Source: Actinoplanes campanulatus (GTDB taxonomy: Bacteria > Actinomycetota > Actinomycetes > Mycobacteriales > Micromonosporaceae). Taken from it: a DNA stretch of 64,000 bases. The stretch covers positions 1 through 64,000 of the forward strand of contig NZ_BMPW01000036.1 in the NCBI RefSeq assembly GCF_014647795.1, given 5' to 3'. Of the stretch, positions 52,870 to 60,502 are shown piece by piece. The notes under the pieces were generated by a model. It did no database searches, had not been told where the DNA came from, and worked only from the letters and a program-made list of their open reading frames with translations. Each line of letters opens with the position of its first letter. The stretch's first letter is position 1. The translations under genes were made by a program, and so were the position numbers.

Positions 52870-53715
52870 GTGATCGAAGTGAACGCCGCGACACCGATCT
52901 GGATCTGGCTCGACAGCGCGGCCACCTGCAACATCGCCTGCAAGCTGTGCTACACGACGCCGATGCGCTCGCCGTCGTTCATGCCTTTGGAGTTGTTCAC
53001 CGGAATCGTCGACGCGGTCCGGGCGGCACCGGTCGAGGTGATCAAATTCCATCTCAACTGGAGAGGCGAGCCGGTGAGCAATCCCCGGCTCGCGCAGATG
53101 CTGTCGATACTCTCGCGGCATCCATGGCCGGTGGAATGGCACACGAACGCGACCATGCTGACCAGGCGCAAGGCAGCGGCGGTCGTCGAATCACACCCGG
53201 GGCAGCGGATCATGTTGTCCCTCGACGGTGGAAACCGGAGCTCCTTCGAAGCCAATCGCGGCGCCGGCACCTGGAGCAGGGCGCTGCGCGGCGCGGAGGC
53301 GCTGCTGGACGCCAGGAACGGCAGACCGAACCCGAGCATCGGCATCCATCAACTCGACCTGGGCGTCGACCCCCGACAGTGGGAGACCCGCTTCCACGAC
53401 ATCGTCAGCCGCGTCGACCAGCACGTCATCGAGAAACCGGTCGACCTCGACGGCGCCGTCGTCGGCCACCAGCCGGTCGCCATCCCCGACGGCCCCTGCT
53501 TCTGGATGGGCAACATCCTGGCGATCGACGTCAACGGAGACGCCTGGACCTGCCTGCTCCGCAACGGAACACGCCTCGGCTCGGTCATCGCGGAGGGCGT
53601 ACAACCGCTGCTGGACCGGGCTCGAACACTACGGCAGCGGGTCGCGCACGGCACCCGCGCGGCGGTGCCGGGCTGCGCGACCTGCCGGAAGAAGGAAGGA
53701 CATGCGTGGGTTTGA
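52870..53715 (+). CDS. Radical SAM/SPASM-like protein
   Basis: This 281-residue protein has the radical SAM cluster motif CNIACKLC (C20, C24, C27) and a partial barrel with KFHLNWRGEPVSNPRLAQML and WHTNATMLT. A C-terminal SPASM/twitch-like set follows: GPCFWMGNILAIDVNGDAWT, CLLRNGTRLGS and CATCRKKEG. Such enzymes use S-adenosylmethionine to modify peptides or sugars. No precursor peptide is seen nearby. GTG 52870 is chosen with GGGGGAA upstream; GTG 52855 is an alternative. It overlaps the kinase gene by 14 bases. Confidence 0.88.
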   Translation: MIEVNAATPIWIWLDSAATCNIACKLCYTTPMRSPSFMPLELFTGIVDAVRAAPVEVIKFHLNWRGEPVSNPRLAQMLSILSRHPWPVEWHTNATMLTRRKAAAVVESHPGQRIMLSLDGGNRSSFEANRGAGTWSRALRGAEALLDARNGRPNPSIGIHQLDLGVDPRQWETRFHDIVSRVDQHVIEKPVDLDGAVVGHQPVAIPDGPCFWMGNILAIDVNGDAWTCLLRNGTRLGSVIAEGVQPLLDRARTLRQRVAHGTRAAVPGCATCRKKEGHAWV

Positions 53716-54670
53716 CAGCGCCGCCGACCGTGCGAGAACCTCGCTGACACGGCACGGCTTCCAGGCATGCCACCTGACCGAACTGCCGCCCGGAGCGGGA
53801 CATCGGCGCTACCTGCGGGCGGCAACCGATCGCGGGCCGGTCGTCTGCTGTGTCCTCGACCCGGTCCGGGGCCACCCGGCAGCACTTCGCTTCTGCGCCG
53901 TCCAGGCCCGGCTGCGAGCCGCCGGAATCCGCGTGCCGCGGATAATCGCCTACGACCAGCCCAACGGCGTCCTGCTGCAGTCCGACCTCGGTGGAGACTC
54001 CCTGACCCGGATCCTCGCCCAGGACCCGACGCCCGCGGTCATGACGTCGGCGTTGACCGTCATGGCCTCGATCAACGCCATACCGGTCACCGCCGCGCGA
54101 CCGGGTGGAACCGGGCCGACGGCCGCCGCACACCCGCTCCTCGAGTGGTATCTCCCGTACGCCGGCGAGACCGGCCCCACCGCGTGGCCTCCCGTTCTCG
54201 AATCACTCGGCCGAGCCGTCGCCCGGCAACCCCGACTCCTCCAGCACAACGACTTCCACTCCGGAAATCTGATCATCGAACCGGACGGCAGACTGGGTGT
54301 GGTCGACTTCCAGGACGCCGCCGCCGGCCCGGCCCTGACCGATCTCGCGACCTTCACCTTCGACCCCGCCCTCCGCCGCAACCGCGCGGACCGCGACACG
54401 GTCATCACCTCCGCCGCGGCGATCTGGCGCGCCACCGGGCTACCCGCGGGCCCGCACGCTACTTTCATCGAGAACGTCCACATCGCGGCCGTCCACCGCC
54501 TCCTCCAGCTCATCGGCGTCTGCGCACGGCTGATCGTCCGAGACGGCAGGACGCGGTACCGTCGCGAACTCGACAACGCCCTCTGGTACCTGCGCGACCT
54601 GCCGGCGGCCGGCGACCTCATCCGCGCCGTCCAACAGCTGATCCCCTCGCCTCCCGCCGGGCCGGCATGA
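53702..54670 (+). CDS. AmgK-like sugar kinase (aminoglycoside phosphotransferase fold)
   Basis: This 322-residue protein has LTELPPGAGHRRYLRAATDR (the AmgK-type opening), the catalytic loop LLQHNDFHSGNLI with D184, and the metal-binding VVDFQDAAAGPALTDLATFT with D202. AmgK phosphorylates the anomeric carbon of MurNAc/GlcNAc in peptidoglycan recycling. The ATG at 53702 has AGGAAGG upstream and lies inside the radical SAM gene. The ATGA overlap to the peptidase gene places all three in one operon. The substrate is inferred from family resemblance and could be another small molecule. Confidence 0.82.
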   Translation: MRGFDSAADRARTSLTRHGFQACHLTELPPGAGHRRYLRAATDRGPVVCCVLDPVRGHPAALRFCAVQARLRAAGIRVPRIIAYDQPNGVLLQSDLGGDSLTRILAQDPTPAVMTSALTVMASINAIPVTAARPGGTGPTAAAHPLLEWYLPYAGETGPTAWPPVLESLGRAVARQPRLLQHNDFHSGNLIIEPDGRLGVVDFQDAAAGPALTDLATFTFDPALRRNRADRDTVITSAAAIWRATGLPAGPHATFIENVHIAAVHRLLQLIGVCARLIVRDGRTRYRRELDNALWYLRDLPAAGDLIRAVQQLIPSPPAGPA

Positions 54671-55602
54671 CCGCCGCCGACGACATGCTCGCCCGAACCT
54701 CCGGCTACCTCGGCATCACCGCAGCGGACCTGCACGCCGGCGACCGAGGCTACGCGGCAGCGCTGCGCCGGCTCCTGAACCGGAACGGCACACCGGCGCC
54801 CCCGGGCACCCTCGCCACAGTTCTCCGTGCCGTCGCCACCTACCAGAGAAGACACGGCGGGCTCCGCGACGACGGCGTTCCCGACGAGGCCACACTCTGG
54901 CGGCTCCACCTCGGCGCGGCCGCCGACCGCGACCTCCGACGCGTCGGCCAGACCCCGGTCGACGTCCGGAGGAGGGCCGCCGCCGGCCGCCGTCGCATGA
55001 CACACGGACACCACGACGTGTGGCTCCGCGGCGACGCGGCATGCGCGTTCCGCGCACTCCGCGACGAGGCCACCAGGATCGGCGCGATCGTCACGTCCGC
55101 CGGTGGGCTGCGCCGCCCCGCAAGCCTCGTCACCGCCGGCCGATCCGCGGCCTCCATGCATTACGCCGGCCTCGCCTTCGACCTCTGGATCCACGACGGG
55201 ATGAAGGACCCGGCATCAGACCCCTACGTCGTCACCCGGACCCGCGACACCTGGCAGGTCTGGGCTCGGACGGCGCAGGGCGTCACCCGGACGCTCGACG
55301 CGATCGTGCACACCGGATCGGCGATCATCACCGAACGCGTACGGGCGACCGTCATCGACTTCACCACCCTCGCGGCACGGCACGGATTCCGGCCCATCGG
55401 CCCGAGACCGGGCTTCCCGGCCGACTACCTCTGCGCGGAGTGGTGGCATTTCCAGTACGGCGCGACCCTCCACCCGTGGGTGAGCCAGTTCGGCATCGAG
55501 ATGATCCGAACCGGCCGGTACACCCTCGACAGCCTGTCAACGTTCGAGCACCTCTGGAGCCTCCGCGAGCTGATCTACGGCCGCCGGGGCGGCTGGCTGT
55601 GA
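54667..55602 (+). CDS. VanY/M15-like D,D-peptidase with a peptidoglycan-binding N-terminus
   Basis: This 311-residue protein has an N-terminal segment (about 30-82) with LRAVATYQRRHGGLRDDGVP and DEATLWRL, like PG_binding_1. A C-terminal zinc peptidase of M15/VanY type has SAGGLR, MHYAGLAFDLWIHDGMK (H165, D172) and AEWWHFQYG (H261). The HxxxxxxD...H order fits M15 D-Ala-D-Ala carboxypeptidases or endopeptidases. No signal peptide is visible, which is odd for a wall enzyme. The start is the ATG in the ATGA overlap. Confidence 0.82.
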   Translation: MTAADDMLARTSGYLGITAADLHAGDRGYAAALRRLLNRNGTPAPPGTLATVLRAVATYQRRHGGLRDDGVPDEATLWRLHLGAAADRDLRRVGQTPVDVRRRAAAGRRRMTHGHHDVWLRGDAACAFRALRDEATRIGAIVTSAGGLRRPASLVTAGRSAASMHYAGLAFDLWIHDGMKDPASDPYVVTRTRDTWQVWARTAQGVTRTLDAIVHTGSAIITERVRATVIDFTTLAARHGFRPIGPRPGFPADYLCAEWWHFQYGATLHPWVSQFGIEMIRTGRYTLDSLSTFEHLWSLRELIYGRRGGWL

Positions 55603-55701
55603 GGACCGCCGAGCCTCGGCGATCCGTCTGCCGAGATGAACGGCGCTCGTGATGATGCTCAACACGCTGGCCACCACCGCCAGCAATTGCTCAACGTGCA
55701 T
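55537..55701 (-). CDS. Small single-helix membrane protein
   Basis: This 54-residue frame starts at ATG 55701, six bases after GGGAGG. It reads MHVEQLLAVVASVLSIITSA (a membrane helix) then VHLGRRIAEARR and a Pro/Ala tail. The strong ribosome site and clean helix support a real gene. Its end overlaps the peptidase gene on the other strand by 66 bases. Function is unknown. Confidence 0.55.
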   Translation of the reverse strand: MHVEQLLAVVASVLSIITSAVHLGRRIAEARRSSQPAAPAAVDQLAEAPEVLER

Positions 55702-55874
55702 GTCGACCCTCCCGAACTCGGAACGCTTCCGAGACGAATACTCCCGACCGGATCGAGGCGGGTCTGCTGTCGAGTGAATGCGACGGTGAACGGGCACAGC
55801 GACCGCCATTTCCCCACAGGATCCGCGAAACTCGGTTCCTTCCGGTGGCCGAGATCCCAGTAGCGTGTGACGGC

Positions 55875-56675
55875 ATGCGACGTACGCCCGAACAGCGGGC
55901 CCGGGACGCGCTGCGCGCCCACGCCCCCGAACGCGCCGGCCACGAACTCGGCCGGCTCGGGTCCGGGCTGGACAACACGGCCTTCCTCGCCGGTGACCTG
56001 GTCCTGCGGGTGGCCGGCGGGCATGACGTCCGGCGTGAGGCGGAACTGCTTTCCCGCGTACGCCCGAGGGTGTCGCTGCCCGTGCCCGAGATCCGGTTCG
56101 CCGACGAGGAGGCCGGGGTGCTCGGCTATCCGCTGCTGCCCGGCCGGCCGCTGCTGGGACGGCCCGCCGGGCCCGGGCTCGCGCCCGTGATCGGCCGGTT
56201 CCTGCGGGAACTGCACGCCATCGACGTGCCCGGACCGGTCGAGCCCGCGGAGCCGGGGGAGTGGCTGGAGGATCTCGACGGGCCGCCCGGCCTGCTGCGG
56301 ATCCTGCGGGAATCGGTGCCGGCGGCCGGCGAACGGCTGGTGCTCACCCATGCCGACCTCGGCGCCGAACACCTGCTGGAACACGACGGCCGCATCACCG
56401 GCGTGATCGACTGGACGGACGCGGCAGTCACCGACCCGGCCCTCGACTTCGCGCGCCTCTACCGTGACTTCGGCGCCGGCTTTCTCGCCGGGGTGGCCGG
56501 CGCCTACGGGCCGCTGCCGGACCGGGATCGCATCGTGTTCTTCGCCCGGTGCGCCGCGCTGGAGGACCTGGCCTACGGCCACGAACCGTACGTCCGCGCC
56601 GCCCGCAACAGCCTCACCTGGCTGTTTCCCGGCCGCTCCGTACGCGATGATCACCGGCCGTGGGCCGATTGGTAA
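55875..56675 (+). CDS. Aminoglycoside-phosphotransferase-fold kinase
   Basis: This 266-residue protein has GSGLDNTAFLAGDLVLRVAG (nucleotide loop), the catalytic LTHADLGAEHLL (H159, D161) and metal-binding ITGVIDWTDAAVTDPALDFA (D179). The APH family phosphorylates antibiotics, choline-like compounds or sugars; the substrate cannot be told. It is only distantly similar to the AmgK-like gene upstream. The start at 55875 is the first ATG of the conserved part. It precedes the truncated isochorismatase-like gene by 39 bases. Confidence 0.85.
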   Translation: MRRTPEQRARDALRAHAPERAGHELGRLGSGLDNTAFLAGDLVLRVAGGHDVRREAELLSRVRPRVSLPVPEIRFADEEAGVLGYPLLPGRPLLGRPAGPGLAPVIGRFLRELHAIDVPGPVEPAEPGEWLEDLDGPPGLLRILRESVPAAGERLVLTHADLGAEHLLEHDGRITGVIDWTDAAVTDPALDFARLYRDFGAGFLAGVAGAYGPLPDRDRIVFFARCAALEDLAYGHEPYVRAARNSLTWLFPGRSVRDDHRPWADW

Positions 56676-56714
56676 GGTCCGTGGCAAAGATCGGGCATTA
56701 CTGAAGGAGTCGCG

Positions 56715-56987
56715 GTGAGCACGCTCGGCCGGGGTGGGCGCAGCTGTCTGCTGGTCATCGACCTACAGGAGGCGGTGGTCGCCGACTGCCTCGACCGCGA
56801 CGGCGTCCTGCACCGCACCGCGCGGCTCGTCGACCGGGCCCGCGCCGCCGGGACGCCGATCGTCCACATCCAGCACGACGGCCCCGGCCTGGAACGCGGC
56901 AGCGACGGCTGGCAGCTCGCCGCCCCGCTGCGCTACCCGGGCCAGTCCTTCGCCGTCGCCACCCACGACACCGTCACCCTGACCTGA
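56715..56987 (+). pseudogene. Isochorismatase-like hydrolase, truncated to its N-terminal half
   Basis: A GTG at 56715 with GGAG upstream gives 90 residues: CLLVIDLQEAVVADCLDRDG (catalytic Asp) and GTPIVHIQHDGPGLERGSDG with WQLAAPLRYP. Family members have about 180 residues, with a Lys and the nucleophile Cys in the second half. Both are missing. The frame ends FAVATHDTVTLT exactly against the stop of the opposite RNA ligase gene, so a deletion at that point is likely. Catalysis is not possible. Confidence 0.75.
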
Positions 56988-57773
56988 TCACCGGCTGTTC
57001 GCCCGGCGCTTGAGGGTCCGCTGATAGTCCTGGAAGCGGGCCTTCGCGATCACCGACCGGTCAGCGGTCCGCAGCACCAGGCCCTCGGCCGCGCCCTGAC
57101 CGGACTCGTCCAGCGCCACCAGCGTGCGGGGCAGCCGGTCGCCGAGGAACGCGTACATGCCCTCGACGTCGGACGGCAGCTCGCCGGAGTCGATGGTGAA
57201 CAGCCGCGGCGTCAGCTCCAGACCGCTGGCCGCGGCTTGCTCCGCCAGCTCCCGCTCGCCGAGGAAGCTCTGACCCTGCTCGTCGCGCCACCGGGAGATC
57301 CGCTGGGGCGGCCACGCCAGCCTCTCCGCCCAGCCGTCGAGCACCGCGACGTCGAACAGCCGCCAGCCGGTGCCGCCCCTGGTCGAGTACTGCTTGGCCT
57401 GACCACCGATCTTACCGCCGTAGAGTTCCAGGTAGAACACCCGGATCCTGTCGGCGCGCGTGCCGGCCAGGGCGTCGGCGAGCGGGCGCAGGTTGTCCAC
57501 GATGCCCAGCGCCGGGTTGCCGATCAGATCACCCCGCGCGTAGAGCAGCTCCTCCCGCGAACCGAGCAGGTAGCCGCCGTCCGGCAGCAGGATGACCCGC
57601 GAGTTCGTGCCGTCCACCTTCTCGGTCCCGATCACCGGACCGGGGAAGACCGTCACCTCCTCGGTGAGGCCGCCGTTGCGCGGGTCCAGCTCGTGATAGG
57701 TCGGGATCGACGGGTACTTGGTCAGCGAGTTGAGCGCGGCCAGATTCACGGCCCGGATGTCGAAGCCCGGCAT
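56988..57773 (-). CDS. RNA ligase family protein (Rnl2-like nucleotidyltransferase)
   Basis: This 261-residue protein has the nucleotidyl-transfer motif EKVDGTNSR with nucleophile K52, motif III-like VFYLELYGGKIG, motif IV EGLVLRT (E230) and motif V AKARFQDYQ (K244). These motifs define the adenylating domain of Rnl2-type RNA ligases, which seal or repair RNA ends. No kinase-phosphatase partner is seen beside it. The ATG at 57773 begins the conserved region. It faces the truncated isochorismatase gene with no gap. Confidence 0.87.
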   Translation of the reverse strand: MPGFDIRAVNLAALNSLTKYPSIPTYHELDPRNGGLTEEVTVFPGPVIGTEKVDGTNSRVILLPDGGYLLGSREELLYARGDLIGNPALGIVDNLRPLADALAGTRADRIRVFYLELYGGKIGGQAKQYSTRGGTGWRLFDVAVLDGWAERLAWPPQRISRWRDEQGQSFLGERELAEQAAASGLELTPRLFTIDSGELPSDVEGMYAFLGDRLPRTLVALDESGQGAAEGLVLRTADRSVIAKARFQDYQRTLKRRANSR

Positions 57774-57964
57774 TGTCTCCCCCAGGGATGCGGTGCGTGA
57801 TGCCGACGATCGTGGCAGCGCCCTCGACGACGGGCGACCGATTTACGCGCCCCGACGGATCGGGCCGGGGCTGCGCCGGCCCGTCGACTCACCCGCGCCG
57901 AAGGCCGGCCGGCCAAGTGGCCCGACGCCATCGCCGCCGGACGAGCCGTCCGGCGCGGCAGCGG

Positions 57965-58981
57965 TCAAGACAACCAGTGACCAGGGTGGACGCTGTCGTC
58001 CAGCGTCGTGACCCAGTCGCCGCCGGCGGCGCGGACGATGAGGTGGCCTTGGCCTTGGCCTTCGCCGAAGCGCAGCACCGCGCCCTCGGCCTGCGCATAC
58101 TTTCCGAACAAGGGTGCGGCGCCGGTCAGCCGGGCGCCCATGAACGCCGCCGCCGGACCGTACGCTGACCGCTGATCCGGCGAGACGGTGACCGGCCGCA
58201 ACTCCACCTCGTCGCGGCACCCGCACGAGATCAGGAGTGGGTGGTCGCCGAAGCGCCAGAGCAGGTCACGCGCCGCCGGGTGGCTCAGATCTTCGCCGCG
58301 TACAGGTTGATGCGCGACGACGTCGACGCCGTCCAACCGGTGACCGATCAGCCCGGTCAGCAGCTCGGCGATCGTGGCCCGAGCCGGCACCGCGTAGGTG
58401 TCGACGCCGAGCCGGTTGAGCACCACGAAGAGCTGGCCCTCGACGAATGTTCCGGTCGTGGTCAGCGCCGCTTCCACGTCGGCGACCGGCGCCGGTTCCA
58501 GACCGGCCTCCCGCGCCCACGCCACCGCGGCGTCGGCGGCGGCGGTGCCGCTCAGCGTCTCGGCGAGCATGCGCTGCCTGGTCGCGGCCGCCTCGGCTTC
58601 GTATTCCGGGTCCACCCAGTCGGCACCCAGATAGTTGCCGTCCTCGTCGAACGGCGACGACGGCAGCGCCGTGTACGCGACCGCGCCGTCGATGTCCAGC
58701 CAGGTGTCCCAGAACGGCGTCCGCACACCGACCGCGTGCACATATGCGGCGGAGCTGTCGAGGATGTCGGCGGCCAGCACCGGAGCCCCGGTCGCGTCAC
58801 GCAGGTCGGTGAGGAACGTGTCCGGGAGGTCGCCGGACGAGGCCCAGATCCGGGTCACCTGCCATCCACCGGAAACCTGGTCGTACTCCAGGTCGCCGTC
58901 GTGCAGCTCCGGCACCTCGGGCAGCAGCTCCCACACCAGAGGCTCGCCACGATGGATGACGAAACTTCCCCAGAATCCCAT
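57965..58981 (-). CDS. Uncharacterised acidic protein
   Basis: This 338-residue acidic soluble protein opens MGFWGSFVIHRGEPLVWELL and contains LHDGDLEYDQVSGGWQVTRI, ISCGCRDEVELRPVTVSPDQ and a C-terminal WVTTLDDSVHPGHW. It resembles actinobacterial proteins found in several copies per genome, whose role is unknown to me. It is predicted cytoplasmic. It may be co-transcribed with the two smaller acidic proteins upstream on the same strand. Confidence 0.72.
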   Translation of the reverse strand: MGFWGSFVIHRGEPLVWELLPEVPELHDGDLEYDQVSGGWQVTRIWASSGDLPDTFLTDLRDATGAPVLAADILDSSAAYVHAVGVRTPFWDTWLDIDGAVAYTALPSSPFDEDGNYLGADWVDPEYEAEAAATRQRMLAETLSGTAAADAAVAWAREAGLEPAPVADVEAALTTTGTFVEGQLFVVLNRLGVDTYAVPARATIAELLTGLIGHRLDGVDVVAHQPVRGEDLSHPAARDLLWRFGDHPLLISCGCRDEVELRPVTVSPDQRSAYGPAAAFMGARLTGAAPLFGKYAQAEGAVLRFGEGQGQGHLIVRAAGGDWVTTLDDSVHPGHWLS

Positions 58982-59035
58982 GGGAAGTGATCATGGTCCA
59001 TCCGAGCGTACGTGTCAGCCCGAAGCGCCTGGTCG

Positions 59036-59437
59036 TCAGCACGCGTAGTAGCCGGCCCGCGTCGCCGCTTGGCCGTTGAAGGCGGCGAACTGTTCAACCC
59101 ACGCCGTCACCTGTTCGGCGCCGGGGTGCTCGTCGAAAAAGGACAGCAGCTCCGCAACAACTCCCGCGTCCAGGGCGGCGCGCAGCCGGCGGGCGATGAA
59201 CTCCGCCTCCGCCGCCGTAGTGTGGCCCTCGCTGTACGCGAAACGTCGGGCAGGCAGCGTTTCCTCGGAGACCTCCAGTCCTGGTGTCTCCAGCGCTTGC
59301 GTGAAGCCGTCCCCGCTCAGCACCCCGGCCTCGACCATGATCAACCGGACGTAGTTCATCTGTTCGCTGCTGAACGCGCAGGGGGTGCCGGCAAAGCCGT
59401 CGTCGGTCGGCGGGTCGAAACTGAACGCGAATCCCAT
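59036..59437 (-). CDS. Uncharacterised protein
   Basis: This 133-residue helical protein opens MGFAFSFDPPTDDGFAGTPC, with TPARRFAYSEGHTTAAEAEF-like central sequence and WVEQFAAFNGQAATRAGYY at the end. No family is recognised. ATG 59437 is chosen. A GTG at 59467 overlaps the upstream stop as GTGA and would add ten residues (SRATLFFAI), which is equally plausible. Confidence 0.65.
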   Translation of the reverse strand: MGFAFSFDPPTDDGFAGTPCAFSSEQMNYVRLIMVEAGVLSGDGFTQALETPGLEVSEETLPARRFAYSEGHTTAAEAEFIARRLRAALDAGVVAELLSFFDEHPGAEQVTAWVEQFAAFNGQAATRAGYYAC

Positions 59438-59463
59438 GATCGCGAAGAATAGCGTTGCCCTGC

Positions 59464-59919
59464 TCACCCCGTGAGATCCCGATCGGGTCCGTGCCCTGGC
59501 TGTGCGATCGTGGTGGCCGTCCAGAACTGGACCAGGAACTCGGGGTCGTCGCCGTCGCCGAAGCGGCAGGACAGTCGCACGTGCTGGTCGCCCGGACGGG
59601 CGAGCGTGAACCCGGGATCGGCCCAGCCGGCGGTCACCTGGTTCAACCGGATCGCCCCGGACGGGCAGCCGATGGTCACGGCGACGACGTCGTCCCACTC
59701 GTGGTCCTCGGCGGGCTCACCGTCCCACTCCTCCAGGCGCAGGACCGCCTCGTCATTGTCGAACGGTGTTTCCACCAGGATCGACGACCGGCCGGCGCAG
59801 ACCCAGTCGCCGGCCTCGTGCGGGAACGGCAGGTCCTCCTCGGCGCCGTCGTCGGCGATGCCGAAGAGCCGGTGGTCGAGTAGCGTCGTGGTGGTTACCG
59901 CTGTCAGCCGGCTGCTCAC
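59464..59919 (-). CDS. Uncharacterised acidic protein
   Basis: This 151-residue beta-rich protein contains LLDHRLFGIADDGAEEDLPF, LRLEEWDGEPAEDHEWDDVV and VRLSCRFGDGDDPEFLVQFW. GTG 59919 has AAGGAG seven bases upstream. No family is recognised. With the two genes downstream it forms a short run of acidic cytoplasmic proteins that may include immunity-type folds. Confidence 0.7.
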   Translation of the reverse strand: MSSRLTAVTTTTLLDHRLFGIADDGAEEDLPFPHEAGDWVCAGRSSILVETPFDNDEAVLRLEEWDGEPAEDHEWDDVVAVTIGCPSGAIRLNQVTAGWADPGFTLARPGDQHVRLSCRFGDGDDPEFLVQFWTATTIAQPGHGPDRDLTG

Positions 59920-59950
59920 AACCGGTCTCCTTCCGTCCGGGGGAGTGGAC

Positions 59951-60502
59951 ATGAACTGTGTGATCGTCCAGCAATGGGTCTCTGTGGACGGCTTCCTCGC
60001 CGGCCCGAACGGTGAGCGGGACGTCTTCGCGGCCGTCCAGGATTTCTCGGCCTCCGAGGCGCACAACATGGCGCTGCTCAAGTCGGTCGACGAGGTGCTG
60101 CTGGGGCGGCGAACGTACGAGTCCTTCGCGGCGTTCTGGCCGACGGCGACCGACGAGCCGATGGCCCGGCAGGTCAACGCACTGGCCAAGACGGTCTGCT
60201 CGACCACGCTGACCGAGGCGCCGTGGGGCTCGCACGCGCCGGCCCATGTCGTGGCGGACGCGGTCGAGTATGTGCGGTCGCGGCGCGAACAGCGGTGCCG
60301 GACCATCGTGTGGGGCAGCGCGTCGGTGATGCGTGCCCTGTTCGCGGCCGGTGAGGTCGACCAGTTGGAGCTGTTCGTCGCCCCGATCGCGCTGGGCGAT
60401 GGCACACCGCTGCTGGAGCGCGGCGGCCCTCCCCTTCCGCTGCGGTTGCGGGAGACCGAGACGTGGCCGGCCGGCGTGGTCCGCATCCGCTACACCACCT
60501 GA
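59951..60502 (+). CDS. RibD-C/dihydrofolate-reductase-like protein
   Basis: This 183-residue protein has QQWVSVDGFLAGPNGERDVF at the N-terminus, VDEVLLGRRTYESFAAFWPT, the glycine-rich cofactor loop TIVWGSASVMRALFAAGEVD and ELFVAPIALGDGTPLLERGG. This is the usual single-domain RibD_C reductase of actinobacteria, binding NADPH; its substrate is unknown. The ATG follows CCGGGGGAGTGGAC. Confidence 0.9.
   Translation: MNCVIVQQWVSVDGFLAGPNGERDVFAAVQDFSASEAHNMALLKSVDEVLLGRRTYESFAAFWPTATDEPMARQVNALAKTVCSTTLTEAPWGSHAPAHVVADAVEYVRSRREQRCRTIVWGSASVMRALFAAGEVDQLELFVAPIALGDGTPLLERGGPPLPLRLRETETWPAGVVRIRYTT

Noticed and set aside
53228-53701. Upstream extension of the AmgK-like kinase to 53228
   Set aside because: That stretch is the radical SAM gene in another frame. 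The family alignment and ribosome site place the start at 53702.
59464-60486. A 340-codon minus-strand open frame reaching to 60486
   Set aside because: Its upper half is antisense to the RibD-C reductase gene. Only the part from GTG 59919 has a ribosome site and coding character.
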